Source: an uncultured Alphaproteobacteria bacterium
GTDB taxonomy: Bacteria > Pseudomonadota > Alphaproteobacteria > Micavibrionales > Micavibrionaceae
Assembly (NCBI GenBank): GCA_937931645.1
Contig: CALHAR010000008.1
Location: 1 to 64,000, forward strand
DNA length: 64,000 nucleotides
Direction of reading: 5' to 3'
A program made the translations under genes and the position numbers. Below the pieces are notes generated by a model that worked only from the letters and a program-made list of their open reading frames with translations, was not told the origin of the DNA and did not search any database. This document shows, piece by piece, positions 8,842 through 18,948 of the stretch. Position 1 is the first letter of the stretch. Every line of letters starts with the position of its first letter.

Positions 8842-10632
8842 TTATTCTTCTTTTGTTTGTATAGACCAAAGCTTGGCGAAGTGACCTTTTTTTGCAATAA
8901 GGTCGTCAAAATTTCCTTCTTCGATAATCCGTCCCTCATCTAAGACAATGATGTGGTCTACGTTACGGACGGTTGAAAGCCTATGTGCAATGACAAAAAC
9001 TGTTCGTCCTTCAAAGCTGCTTTCAATCGCTTTTTGAATTTTAGATTCTGATATTGAATCTAGAGAGCTTGTCGCCTCATCAAAAATCATAATAGGGGCT
9101 TGGCGTACCAACGCGCGCGCAATCCCAAGGCGTTGACGCTGACCACCAGAAAGCTTGACGCCGCGTTCACCGATAATGGTATTGAGTCCATCAGGAAGCG
9201 AGTCAATAAAGTCGTCTAAAGCTGATTGTTTAAGAATAGAGTGTAAAAAATCTTCGTCTATATTATCGCGATCAATCAGGATATTTTCCCGAATAGTTAA
9301 ATTGAAAAGTTCAACATCTTGGGGCACAAATCCAATTTGTGATAACCAATTTCCTGTCGGAATATGGCTTACATTGGTGTTTTCAATTTGAAACTCTCCA
9401 GAATTTTGTAGCATTTGTTTCATGAGCAGTTTAACAAGCGTTGATTTACCGGCGCCGCTATTGCCTACAAAGGCGATTTTCTGCCCCCGCTTCACAGTAA
9501 AAGAGATATTTTTAATTCCTTGATCTGCATCGCCTTTATAAATATAGGAAATATTGGTTAAGCTAATGCTATTCCAGTCTGTTGGAACGCGCTGCGCAGG
9601 CGTTATATCTAAATTTTTGGGGCGTACGCGCAATGTCTGTACTAACCTATCCATACCATTGCCATACTCATATGCTTTTTCAAGGATAGAGCCTATGACT
9701 TCACAAGAGTGCCAAATATATGTGGCCATGAAGAATGTCGCCGCATAAAGCCCCGCAGACATTTCACCAGATAAAGTATTTTTAAAACCAATCCAGGCAA
9801 AAAGAAATATCCAAAAACAACCGACAAAGTTTGAAATTGTCCATCGTCTTAAATTGACCCTAAAGGCATCCATAATTGCTTCTTGTCCAATTTCTTCTAA
9901 CTTTGTGGCTTTATCGTTAATATATGCGCCAATGTGGAAAGCTTTCGCGGTACGAATAGAGCTTACAAACTCATATACTCCAGAAAGAAGCTTTTCAAAC
10001 TTCTCATTGAATACATCATAGAGTTTTAAATAAGGGCGTGCAAAATACCATGAGCACAAAATATATGACGTAATAAACCCTAAATAGAGCCATAAATAAA
10101 ATGTGGGAATATCTGTGATGGCGATAGATATAAAAATAGCAACGATATTTCCAATAAGAGGGAATAGATCCCACCGTATATGTCGTAAAATCTCATCATA
10201 CCCTTTACGGCCGGTCATAACGCGCTGTAATTTACCACCAGATCCTTGGTCTTCGTGCCATTCTAACGACAGCTTGTTAAGGTGGTTAATACTATAGAGC
10301 GTTAAACCACGGATAGCTTTTTGCGTTGCAGCAGCCTCAGCGACAAATATACTATTGTAAAGACAAATAGTAAAACCAATCATATATGCTATGAGTATGG
10401 TTGTATAATGATCCGGATTTTGTTGTGCATCACCTGTTTCCAGGCCTTCTATAATATAACCGATGGCAATAGGTAAAAGACTTATCCATGTATATCGAAT
10501 TGTACGAAATATTGAAAACCCAATAACATTCCATTTGTATGGCGTTAAAAAATACCACATCCATGCAAAGACATTACCTGTATGGAGAGGTGCTTTTTCT
10601 GCTGATGGTAAAATAATGTCGTGCTTACTCAT
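8842..10632 (-). CDS. ABC exporter, fused permease and ATPase (MsbA/MDR-like)
   Basis: A half-transporter with an N-terminal six-helix membrane domain (about residues 25-320) and a C-terminal ATPase carrying Walker A (GNSGAGKST), signature LSGGQRQRLGIARAL, Walker B (IMIFDEATSSLD) and H-loop (VIAHRLSTV). It should act as a homodimer that flips or exports a hydrophobic compound; the substrate is not evident. The frame reaches 10686, but the ATG at 10632 (MSKHDIILPS) is preferred because it leaves room for a divergent promoter before the oxidase gene at 10696. The gene converges on infC with only 8 bp between stops. It is isolated from other transport genes and lacks the peptidase domain of the type I exporter at 2252. 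Confidence 0.88.
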   Translation of the reverse strand: MSKHDIILPSAEKAPLHTGNVFAWMWYFLTPYKWNVIGFSIFRTIRYTWISLLPIAIGYIIEGLETGDAQQNPDHYTTILIAYMIGFTICLYNSIFVAEAAATQKAIRGLTLYSINHLNKLSLEWHEDQGSGGKLQRVMTGRKGYDEILRHIRWDLFPLIGNIVAIFISIAITDIPTFYLWLYLGFITSYILCSWYFARPYLKLYDVFNEKFEKLLSGVYEFVSSIRTAKAFHIGAYINDKATKLEEIGQEAIMDAFRVNLRRWTISNFVGCFWIFLFAWIGFKNTLSGEMSAGLYAATFFMATYIWHSCEVIGSILEKAYEYGNGMDRLVQTLRVRPKNLDITPAQRVPTDWNSISLTNISYIYKGDADQGIKNISFTVKRGQKIAFVGNSGAGKSTLVKLLMKQMLQNSGEFQIENTNVSHIPTGNWLSQIGFVPQDVELFNLTIRENILIDRDNIDEDFLHSILKQSALDDFIDSLPDGLNTIIGERGVKLSGGQRQRLGIARALVRQAPIMIFDEATSSLDSISESKIQKAIESSFEGRTVFVIAHRLSTVRNVDHIIVLDEGRIIEEGNFDDLIAKKGHFAKLWSIQTKEE

Positions 10633-10695
10633 AAAAATAGTATGACCTTTATGACAGACCATGACAATAAACAATATATCAGGCATAATTGATAC

Positions 10696-12000
10696 ATGTC
10701 TGATTTTAAAACCGAACCTTATGTTGAAACCTATTACCGCGATACTCTAAATACGAATGAAAAACGTCACGCTTTGTCTGACAATATTGATACAGATATT
10801 TGTGTTATTGGTGGTGGTTTAGCGGGACTATCTACCGCGATTGGCCTAACAGAAAAGAATAAGCAAGTTACGTTGATTGAAGCCAACCGTATTGGTTGGG
10901 GTGCATCTGGCAGAAATGGTGGCTTTGTGGCCAAAGGCTATGCCCAAGGGTATAAACAGTTGGTTAAACAAGTTGGTTTAAATCACACTAAAAAACTACA
11001 TAAGCTTGCAACGCATGGCCGTTCTCTTATTAAAAACCGTATTAAAAAATATGAAATTGATTGTGGCCCAATGATCCAAGGTGTCTTAGGTGTATCGTGG
11101 AATAATCACCCTGAAAGCGTACAGCAATATATTGATTTTATGCGTAAAGAACTTGATGCACCGCTTGAATACTGGTCGAAAGAAAAGGTGCGTGATGTTT
11201 GTAAGACAGAGCAGTATTTTGATGGCTTTTATTCCCCAGAAGATTACCAGTTTCATCCACTTAACTATGTTCACGGCTTGGCTGATAACATAGAAAAACA
11301 AGGTGGTAAAATTTACGAAGGAACGAAGGCGTTAAAAATTGAGGATCGCTCTGATGGTGGCTATGTCGTGCATACTCCAACAGGTAAAATTACTTGTAAC
11401 CAAGTTGTATTATGCTGCTCTATCTACGTTGATAATTTGAACAAAAAATTAAAATATGCGGCCTTCCCTGTTTATACTTTTGTCATGGTAACAAAACCTA
11501 TCCCTGAAGACCGTTTAAATGCGGCGTTGAATACGGAGTACGCAATTTTTGATAACCGCTATGCGCAGGATTATTATCGCCGCCTGCCTGATAATCGTAT
11601 TTTATGGGGTGGCCGTGTTAGTGTCTCGGGTATTCCTGAAAACCTTGCGCAAATTATGACTCGTGACTTGCTCAAAGTTTACCCACAATTAGAAGGCGTG
11701 GTTGAACCTGACTATGCTTGGGGTGGGTCGCTCTGTTATGCGCCGCACAAAATGCCACAGATAGGACAGCTAAAACCTGGTTATTGGTACAATACCTGTT
11801 TTGGCGGACATGGTTTGGTGCCTACGTCTGTTGGTGGTGATGTGGTATCGAGCGCGATTGCCGAAGAGGACGAGCGTTATAAGCTATTTGCGCCGTTTAG
11901 TAAGCTTAATTTTGCGGGCGGACCCCTATCTCCCTATATAGCACAAAGCGTTTATTACCTTTGGCGTGCGCGCGATATACTTATTAATCTCAACAAATAA
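10696..12000 (+). CDS. FAD-dependent amine/amino-acid oxidase, DAO family (PuuB-like)
   Basis: A flavoprotein of 434 residues. It has an N-terminal dinucleotide fold, ICVIGGGLAGLSTAIGL (about 34-50), followed by the acidic residue of the FAD-binding strand (VTLIEANRIGWGASGRNGGF). The C-terminal glycine-rich FAD motif is CFGGHGLVPTSVGGDVVSSAI. The GWGASGRNGGF stretch is characteristic of gamma-glutamylputrescine oxidase-like and related secondary-amine oxidases, so oxidative deamination of an amine or amino acid is likely, with hydrogen peroxide as by-product. No polyamine-catabolism partners lie nearby, so the substrate remains open. It is transcribed divergently from the ABC exporter and converges on trxA, with a hairpin between. 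Confidence 0.87.
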   Translation: MSDFKTEPYVETYYRDTLNTNEKRHALSDNIDTDICVIGGGLAGLSTAIGLTEKNKQVTLIEANRIGWGASGRNGGFVAKGYAQGYKQLVKQVGLNHTKKLHKLATHGRSLIKNRIKKYEIDCGPMIQGVLGVSWNNHPESVQQYIDFMRKELDAPLEYWSKEKVRDVCKTEQYFDGFYSPEDYQFHPLNYVHGLADNIEKQGGKIYEGTKALKIEDRSDGGYVVHTPTGKITCNQVVLCCSIYVDNLNKKLKYAAFPVYTFVMVTKPIPEDRLNAALNTEYAIFDNRYAQDYYRRLPDNRILWGGRVSVSGIPENLAQIMTRDLLKVYPQLEGVVEPDYAWGGSLCYAPHKMPQIGQLKPGYWYNTCFGGHGLVPTSVGGDVVSSAIAEEDERYKLFAPFSKLNFAGGPLSPYIAQSVYYLWRARDILINLNK

Positions 12001-12023
12001 AAAAGGCCGCATATTAGCGGCCT
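11996..12023 (-). terminator. Terminator for trxA in the convergent gap
   Basis: AGGCCGC at 12004-12010 and GCGGCCT at 12017-12023 form a GC-rich 7-bp stem with a 6-nt loop. On the minus strand the stem is followed by TTTTTTATTT, a proper U-tract, so it mainly ends trxA. On the plus strand the downstream tract (GCTTCATTACTTTT) is poorer. Confidence 0.8.
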
Positions 12024-12050
12024 GCTTCATTACTTTTCTATTATGAATGC

Positions 12051-12371
12051 TTAAGTGATTGACGCTAACCAGTCATTTAGTTGTGTTTTGGACATACCGC
12101 CTACTTTCGTATCGACCAGCTCGCCGCCTTTAAATACCATTAAAGTTGGAATACCACGAACGCCATATTTTGTTGGTGAATTTGGATTTTCATCAATATT
12201 CACTTTGACAACTTTCATTTTACCCGCGACTTCGTTGGCAACTTCATCAACGATAGGGGAAAGGGCTTTACAGGGACCACACCATTCTGCCCAAAAATCT
12301 ACCATTACGGGTTCTTCTGACTTTAAAACTTCGTTTTCAAAATCGGCATCTGATACATTTACGCTGGACAT
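12051..12371 (-). CDS. trxA: Thioredoxin 1
   Basis: A small dithiol-disulfide oxidoreductase of 106 residues with the active site WAEWCGPCKALSP and the cis-proline motif GIPTLMVF. It keeps cytoplasmic protein disulfides reduced and serves ribonucleotide reductase and peroxiredoxins. The start has a clear AAGGA site 7 nt upstream. It is the last gene of the addB-addA-trxA series on the minus strand, a placement common in Alphaproteobacteria; 84 bp separate it from addA, so it may also have its own promoter. Confidence 0.97.
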   Translation of the reverse strand: MSSVNVSDADFENEVLKSEEPVMVDFWAEWCGPCKALSPIVDEVANEVAGKMKVVKVNIDENPNSPTKYGVRGIPTLMVFKGGELVDTKVGGMSKTQLNDWLASIT

Positions 12372-12455
12372 GTTATTTTCCTTATCTGTGTTCTTGTCTG
12401 TGTTTCATCTATTTATTAATTCGCTCATCATAAGTGATTCGTTACGAATTTCGAA

Positions 12456-15400
12456 CTATAAAACATTAAGCTCCATTAGTTCTGCTCCATCTGTCCACAC
12501 CAAAGCTGTACGTATTTTCTTACCTTTATAAATATCCTTCATAATGTCGGCGTAGGCCTTCATTTGGTTGATATAGAGTTGCGGTACGTTCTGTACGTCT
12601 TTTGGTGGTGGACGGTTAGTTTTGTAATCAATGATGAAAACTTCGTCGTCTGTCACCAATAAACGGTCAATTTGCCCTGAAATCAGCTTATTGCCGACTA
12701 ACCCCGTAATTGGCACCTCTGCCATTGAATTTTTTCCAAAAATTGCTGAAAATTTAGGATCTTCAAGGATTTTTAACGTTTCTGATACGATACTGCGCTG
12801 TATCTTCTCTGATAACTCATGGGCGGGTTGTGCCACATATCTTTCGGCGGCTTGTTTTCTATCAGTGGAGGACATATCAGGCAGAATTTGCAGTAATTTA
12901 TGGGTGATATTTCCGCGTAGGAAACGATAATCATCATTGGCTTTTAATGGCGATAAGGCAGGCACGTCTGATTCTGAAGGACGTGATGGCATGAGTGGGC
13001 GCGGTGGAAACGGCTCATCTTTAATAGGGGTAAATAACCAATCTGGTGCGGCAGTTGCCTTAATATCTGTCGTTGTTTTTTCTTTACCCGCACGATCAGG
13101 CTTATCGGTGGCTGGGTTTGTGTACCTCAGCGTTCCATCCTCCAATGTTTCAACATGCTCTAAATTCTCAAAACCTTTTGCTGCGTAATTATACCAACAA
13201 TCGTCGGATTGTTTTTTACTCCCTTTATAACCGCCAATATAAAGCCTTTCTTCGGCGCGGGTCAGGGCTACATAAAGTAAGCGTCGATATTCTTGGTCAT
13301 TACGCTCTTTTAAAACACTCATGGCGGTTTCGCATGGCTCTGGTAAGTTGCCTGATTGCGGGCAGAAATAGGGTAGCTCTGCTTCACTTTTATCAGGCCA
13401 TAAAATACGGTCTGGCTTGGTTGACCCGTTACTACGTATGGTGTCTGGCAGGATGACAATCGGCGCCTGAAGGCCTTTTGCGCCATGTACGGTCATAATG
13501 CGCACTGCACTACCGGCTTCTTCCATTTGGCGCTTTATTTGGCTTTCATTATGAAGTTGCGCCTGAATAAAATTTTGTAATGTCGGAATATTATCCGATT
13601 CAAAATTAAGTGTGTTGTTTAAAAATTCATCTAGAGGGTCTAACGATTCGTCGCCCAATCGACTTTTGATAGCGCTTAACCCACTTTTACTTGCAGGACA
13701 TTTATTTTGTAAGATGGATGAAAAAAATTCATAGGGGCGCACTTTACCGCCATCATATATTAAGTTTTCTAACCATTGAATAACAGGCTTTGATGATTTT
13801 TCTTTGACAACAGACCACAAAGATTGCCCCTTGCGATTATAACAAACATCAAAAATTTGTTCTTCATTCCATCCAATAAAAGGGGACTTTAAAACGCCCG
13901 CTAAATTTAAATCATCTTCAGGCAGCAGGGCAAAATTCGCTGCCGCGCACAAGTCTTGTACGACTAACTGCTCACTTAAAACCATTCTGTCAACGCCACT
14001 GACAGGGACATTGCGGATTTTTAAAGCACGTACTAATTGGTCTATAAATTTGTTTCGTGATCGTACCAAAATCATAATATCACCGGCCTCAATAGGGCGA
14101 TTATAAGAGGCTAAAGTCTCTTGTTCGGTAATCCATTTTTGAATTGTATCTCCAATATGCGCCGCCATTTGTGCCGCGCCCGAGGACGATTCAATAATTT
14201 TCGTTGGTGGTTCCCACGGATCATATTCTATTTTTTCTGGATTTTCAAATAACGGCCATAGCTCAACAACCCCTGCTTGTGTATACCGATAGGCTTCATG
14301 ATTAATTTCTTCATCGCCCAAGCCGCTTTTTATTTCAGGAGGTAAGAATATAGTATCAACCAATGTTAATACTGATTTAACGGAGCGGAAAGACACATTA
14401 AAATTTACATCTTCAAACGGCTTATTGGCCGATGTTATTTTTTGTTTAAACCATTCACGCATTTCAATAAATTTTTCTGGCGCAGCACGTTGGAAGCTAA
14501 AGATAGATTGTTTTTGGTCACCAACGACAAAAAGAGTACGCGGTGGGTCGCTTTCTTCCATACCTTCAAAGAAATCATCGGTTAAAATATCAATGATTTT
14601 CCATTGTTCAGGGTTCGTGTCTTGCGCCTCATCAACCAGCATATGGTCAATACCTTGGTCCAGCTTGTACCGTACCCATGGTGTGATGTCTAACCCTTGC
14701 ATGGTAATGGTTTCGCCTTGTAAAAGGTCAAGGGTGCGTAAGATAAGATCATCAAAATCAAGAGCACTCATTTGGGCTTTTAGACGTTGATATTCTTCTA
14801 AGATAGCCTCAGCAACCATAAATAAATCACGGGTTAATGTTGCTATTTTTATGGCTTCCATTGTTTTAATTAAATCAAAAACACGTTGAGCCTCAATTTG
14901 TAAAATATTAACTTCATCAGCATATTGTTTTTTAATTGTAGCCGTTGCCAATGATTTTTGAATAGTACCAGCTTTTGTGAGATATAACTGTTTATAAATC
15001 TCAAAATTGTCTGCACGTAATCTTTGATTTTTTTCTAACCAGTTCTGTATTTGAATACCACGCGGTTGATCTGTCTTTTCTGTCCCTTCTGCTAAGGACT
15101 TACACGCCGCCCATAACCCACTTTCATTAAAATTATCAGAGCTGCAGGCTTCATATAAAACGTCTTCATTTGTTTTACCCGCAGGAACTTTTAAGTGTGT
15201 GCAAAGGGCTGTGTATAAACCAACCGTTCCAAAATTTTCTTTTAAAATTTTCTGTAACTGCTTGCGTTCTGATATTACGTTTTTTAATAGGTTAAAAAAC
15301 TGCTCTTCATTTTGTGACAGCACTAAATTATGAATGGCATTCGCCAGAGGGGACGCTTTTTCTTCTTCTGCTTGCTTAAAGACGGCTCTTTGGGCTTGTT

Positions 15401-15923
15401 TTAAGAATTGCGTCGCCTGCGCCTCCTCCAAAGCCTTAAACCCAGGTGTTAGGACAGCCTCCAGAGGGAATCTGCCCAATATAGACTGACAAAAGGAGTG
15501 AATTGTCATGATTTTTAGGCCACCTGGTGTGTCGACAACTTCTGCGAATAATTTGCGCGCCGCTTCAATTTGGTCTTGGGTGGGGTTATAACCTAAAAGC
15601 TGTTTTAAATTTTCTATCAGCCCTTCTTCACCCTCTAAACTCATCACCGCCCAATTACTCAAATAATTATTAATACGTAATGCCATTTCACTGGCGGCGG
15701 CTTTGGTAAATGTCAGGGCTAAAATTTTATGAGGGGCGCAGGCGTTTAAATTTTGTTGATCGGGTAATAATAATCTTAAGATTCTATCTGTTAGAACTTT
15801 TGTTTTACCAGATCCTGCAGAAGCACCGACCCAGACAGACTTTGCTGGATTTGATGCACGGTTCTGTAAAGCATTAGGATCAGTCGCGCGTGTGTTTTGT
15901 TTTTTTAAAAGAGCTTTAGACAT
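12456..15923 (-). CDS. addA: Double-strand break repair helicase/nuclease AddA
   Basis: The helicase-nuclease subunit of AddAB, which resects DNA ends for RecA loading. It has 1155 residues. A UvrD-type Walker A, GASAGSGKT, is at 33-41; helicase motif Ia follows (ALTFTKAAASEMALRI), and Walker B is LVDEAQDTNPEQW. Motif III/IV residues (VVGDQKQSIFSFQ) and motifs V/VI (MTVHGAKGLQAPIVIL, LYVALTRAEERLYIGG) are present. A RecB-type nuclease domain at the C-terminus has the catalytic FIIDYKTNRPP. All core motifs look intact. The ATG overlaps the addB stop by one base (TAATG), so translation of the two subunits is coupled. Confidence 0.96.
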   Translation of the reverse strand: MSKALLKKQNTRATDPNALQNRASNPAKSVWVGASAGSGKTKVLTDRILRLLLPDQQNLNACAPHKILALTFTKAAASEMALRINNYLSNWAVMSLEGEEGLIENLKQLLGYNPTQDQIEAARKLFAEVVDTPGGLKIMTIHSFCQSILGRFPLEAVLTPGFKALEEAQATQFLKQAQRAVFKQAEEEKASPLANAIHNLVLSQNEEQFFNLLKNVISERKQLQKILKENFGTVGLYTALCTHLKVPAGKTNEDVLYEACSSDNFNESGLWAACKSLAEGTEKTDQPRGIQIQNWLEKNQRLRADNFEIYKQLYLTKAGTIQKSLATATIKKQYADEVNILQIEAQRVFDLIKTMEAIKIATLTRDLFMVAEAILEEYQRLKAQMSALDFDDLILRTLDLLQGETITMQGLDITPWVRYKLDQGIDHMLVDEAQDTNPEQWKIIDILTDDFFEGMEESDPPRTLFVVGDQKQSIFSFQRAAPEKFIEMREWFKQKITSANKPFEDVNFNVSFRSVKSVLTLVDTIFLPPEIKSGLGDEEINHEAYRYTQAGVVELWPLFENPEKIEYDPWEPPTKIIESSSGAAQMAAHIGDTIQKWITEQETLASYNRPIEAGDIMILVRSRNKFIDQLVRALKIRNVPVSGVDRMVLSEQLVVQDLCAAANFALLPEDDLNLAGVLKSPFIGWNEEQIFDVCYNRKGQSLWSVVKEKSSKPVIQWLENLIYDGGKVRPYEFFSSILQNKCPASKSGLSAIKSRLGDESLDPLDEFLNNTLNFESDNIPTLQNFIQAQLHNESQIKRQMEEAGSAVRIMTVHGAKGLQAPIVILPDTIRSNGSTKPDRILWPDKSEAELPYFCPQSGNLPEPCETAMSVLKERNDQEYRRLLYVALTRAEERLYIGGYKGSKKQSDDCWYNYAAKGFENLEHVETLEDGTLRYTNPATDKPDRAGKEKTTTDIKATAAPDWLFTPIKDEPFPPRPLMPSRPSESDVPALSPLKANDDYRFLRGNITHKLLQILPDMSSTDRKQAAERYVAQPAHELSEKIQRSIVSETLKILEDPKFSAIFGKNSMAEVPITGLVGNKLISGQIDRLLVTDDEVFIIDYKTNRPPPKDVQNVPQLYINQMKAYADIMKDIYKGKKIRTALVWTDGAELMELNVL

Positions 15924-18900
15924 TATGCTGCTTCCTCACTCTGTTCATCCAGTGCGGCCCACTCTTTGACGCGTTCTAAATGTTCATAGTCATTGAAACG
16001 CGGTGCATTTTCTAATCGGGGAAGGGCAAGATAAGGTGTGGCTTCATCTTCATAATGATAAATAAGACTAGTTAACCCCGTCTTGGTTTTTTCTACAATA
16101 TCTTGTAATTTTATTGAATCATGAATAGCAATCTCTTCGCCTGGTTTAGTGCCACCAGTCATCTTCCAATACCCAATATAGCCTATGGTGTTCTCGACCA
16201 CTCCGTCTTTCGCAAAACCGCCTTCAGTAAGGATAAGTGCCTCTAAGGGGAGTTGTGGCAAGCCACCATTTTCCATTTTTTTAAGGCTAAATGCACCGCC
16301 AGATTTATAGTCAATAAGCGCCGCCCCGCCAGTATTTAAATGGTCTATGCGGTCGGCTATGCCGCGTAATGTAAAGGGCCTATTTAACCCTTCACTTAAA
16401 GCCATTGTTCCGGTGACTTCAGACTTGCCCACGCGGGAATTTTGACGCCAATTTTTCTCATGTGGTATCAACCAATCAGAAAGACGTGCCATACGTGGCA
16501 TCCAAAAATTCCATTCTGCAATATCAAAATTTTCTGTTTTTAAAACATCACGCGTTATTTGAATAAAATCATTGGCGTTGGAATCAGTTATCTCTTTTGG
16601 ATATTTTTTTGTAAATTCTTCCATCGCTTTATGCAGAACATTACCACGTTCCATGGCGCCAATTTCTTTTGCGATTGGATCAAGGGGGTAAAGCTTTAAA
16701 ATACTACTGGCGTAAATTGAATAAGGGTCTTTCATCCATGTTTCAATTTTAGTAACAGATAGATAATCGGGGCGCGCACTTGCCGGTGGTGTGGGGGCGG
16801 GGCGTTCAATCGGTGTCGTTTCTTCTGCTTGGTCTAGTTGGTCTACATAGTTTAAATGTGGCGCGCTTCTTATAATATTAGGATTGGTATTAACTGCTTT
16901 TAAAAATGTATCCATACGTTGTAACCATCGGGCGGGCACGCATGGGGTTCCGTCTTCACGATTTGCACGGGTTAAAAATACTTCTTTACCACAAAAAGCT
17001 TGAACAAAGTCATGTGCGGCTAATGTGATGGCGCGTTCAGGTTTAGGCAAACCAAAATCAACCCGCATTGGGCGTGACATCCATGGATCATGCCCAGGGT
17101 CTGGTGGCCAACTGCCTTCATTTAATCCTGCTAAGATAATACGGTCTGTTTGTATCATACGGGCTTCTAATTGTCCTAAAATCATGATTCTAGGGTGTGT
17201 TCCATATTTGGGACGTACACTTATTGTCTTCATAATATGGTCTAAAATTCCTAAATAATCATGTGCGCTACATTTCGGAATCTCTTGGGCGTGACCTTGT
17301 AGGTCAGATAGGAAAGCCGCGGCTTCTTCACCTGCGTCGCCTTGCCATAGAAATAAATCTCCTGTTTTATTCTTTGTGGAGGCAAGAGTTTCAGCAATTT
17401 CAAGGTGCATTTTGAGCAACTCAGAAAAGGGGTGTACGCCTTTAGAGAACTTCTCAATAAGCGGCTCTAATAAAGGAGATAAGTGATTAATAAGAGCCAA
17501 AGCTTCAGGATGTGGTTTATTCTTATTTTTTTCATCATGGAGTTTGGTATCGTAACAGGTGCGTAATCCATCAAACCCCGCGGAGGGGGATAGGCCGCGT
17601 AGAACACCAATATCTAATTGACGTACAGTACTTCGAAAGTTATTAAATTCTGCGCCTTGGCAGGAATCATGCTTTAACAGAGCCAACAATGAAACAGGGG
17701 CGGCTTGGTCGATGATGACCTGCATGATAAGCTTGAGGTAAACCCCAATAGGTGTTTCATTTAATGGTTGTCCGCCTGAATCATCAACCTCTATGCCCCA
17801 CCTCTTACAGATTGCCGCAACACGTCTTGCTAAATAACGATTGGGGGTAATAAGCGCGGCGGTCTGATCTTCATTTTCTAAGGTCTCGCGCATTAAGATT
17901 GCGATGGCCTGCGCTTCGGATTGAGATGTATTACAGTCTAATCGCTGTACGTTCTTTAAAGAGTGCTCTAAATCACTTTTTTGTTCAGTTGTTAGATGGA
18001 CTTTCTGCCATTCATGCGTGTAGTCAGGCGGTGACATAACATGAGAAATAAACTTTTCACGTGCTTGTAGGGAGGGGGTAACATCGCCCATATAAGTCCA
18101 ATTTGCAACATCTGAACGCGTACAGCCTAAGCTCGTAAGAAGCTCTTTTAACGTATTTTGCGGGTGGCCTTCTTCGACCATACTCCACGCTGTTTCACTC
18201 ATATTTTGATCCAACCCTGGCAAGAGAACTAAGCCTTGCGGTAGTGTTGATATCGTCTTTAATAAGTTGGTGGTTGAGGGGATAGACCCCGTCGACCCTG
18301 CGGCAATAACAGGGTAATCAGGAGGATTGACTTCCCAATGTTTATGAAGGGCATTAATAAGCCTATTTCGCCTATCAGCGGCATCAATCATACCGCGTTC
18401 AGCCAAAAGTTGTGGCCAGTGTACGCTCAATATTTCAAGAAAATCGACGGTGACTTGCCAGTGATTGGCAAAGGCTTCGCGATCAACAATGTTAGGTAGA
18501 TCAGATAGGTTTAGGTTTTCAGTATAGATTTGATCCATTAGTTGCCCTAACGCACTGGCGAGGCACATGTCTTGTTCCACTCCTTTTGAAAAGTTAGGTA
18601 GTTTAGCAATAAGCTTGGCTAGCAATATTTGTCGTCTTAAAGCAGGCATAGCAGGTGGAATATCTTCTATGTCCGATGCGCTCCCGCTGATAAACAGCTC
18701 TTCCCCATCAACATCACCAATCGGGTGTAGGCGCGGTAATATAATGGGTGCTCCCTTGCTTTGCCTTAAAAAGGCTTCCTGTACGTTTCTGCATGCGCGC
18801 CTAGTGGGGAGTAAAATAAGGTAAGTTGAAAGCTTTTCTGGGTTGTCTTCGACTTCTTCTATCAAGCCCTTGGCTAACATATCTGTAAAAGATATGGTTG

Positions 18901-18940
18901 GTGGCAGAGTAAATGTTTTGGCTGTAGAAGGGCGTGACAT
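15923..18940 (-). CDS. addB: Double-strand break repair protein AddB (alphaproteobacterial type)
   Basis: The inactive-helicase/nuclease partner of AddA. It has 1005 residues, beginning with the PTRRACRNVQEAFL region. The C-terminal PD-(D/E)XK nuclease has GNVLHKAMEEFTKKYP (His motif), IADRIDHLNTGGAALIDYKSG (the catalytic Asp and Lys) and the trailing QLPLEALIL helix. No Walker A is evident near the N-terminus, which fits a subunit that does not translocate by itself. The gene starts 8 bp after the murU-like stop and overlaps addA by one base, so it is in the middle of a tight operon. Confidence 0.94.
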   Translation of the reverse strand: MSRPSTAKTFTLPPTISFTDMLAKGLIEEVEDNPEKLSTYLILLPTRRACRNVQEAFLRQSKGAPIILPRLHPIGDVDGEELFISGSASDIEDIPPAMPALRRQILLAKLIAKLPNFSKGVEQDMCLASALGQLMDQIYTENLNLSDLPNIVDREAFANHWQVTVDFLEILSVHWPQLLAERGMIDAADRRNRLINALHKHWEVNPPDYPVIAAGSTGSIPSTTNLLKTISTLPQGLVLLPGLDQNMSETAWSMVEEGHPQNTLKELLTSLGCTRSDVANWTYMGDVTPSLQAREKFISHVMSPPDYTHEWQKVHLTTEQKSDLEHSLKNVQRLDCNTSQSEAQAIAILMRETLENEDQTAALITPNRYLARRVAAICKRWGIEVDDSGGQPLNETPIGVYLKLIMQVIIDQAAPVSLLALLKHDSCQGAEFNNFRSTVRQLDIGVLRGLSPSAGFDGLRTCYDTKLHDEKNKNKPHPEALALINHLSPLLEPLIEKFSKGVHPFSELLKMHLEIAETLASTKNKTGDLFLWQGDAGEEAAAFLSDLQGHAQEIPKCSAHDYLGILDHIMKTISVRPKYGTHPRIMILGQLEARMIQTDRIILAGLNEGSWPPDPGHDPWMSRPMRVDFGLPKPERAITLAAHDFVQAFCGKEVFLTRANREDGTPCVPARWLQRMDTFLKAVNTNPNIIRSAPHLNYVDQLDQAEETTPIERPAPTPPASARPDYLSVTKIETWMKDPYSIYASSILKLYPLDPIAKEIGAMERGNVLHKAMEEFTKKYPKEITDSNANDFIQITRDVLKTENFDIAEWNFWMPRMARLSDWLIPHEKNWRQNSRVGKSEVTGTMALSEGLNRPFTLRGIADRIDHLNTGGAALIDYKSGGAFSLKKMENGGLPQLPLEALILTEGGFAKDGVVENTIGYIGYWKMTGGTKPGEEIAIHDSIKLQDIVEKTKTGLTSLIYHYEDEATPYLALPRLENAPRFNDYEHLERVKEWAALDEQSEEAA

Positions 18941-18948
18941 ATCGTTGT

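Noticed and set aside
12055-12531. Plus-strand frame opposite trxA and the end of addA
   Set aside because: The thioredoxin active site on the other strand is certain; the shadow crosses two genes and the gap between them.
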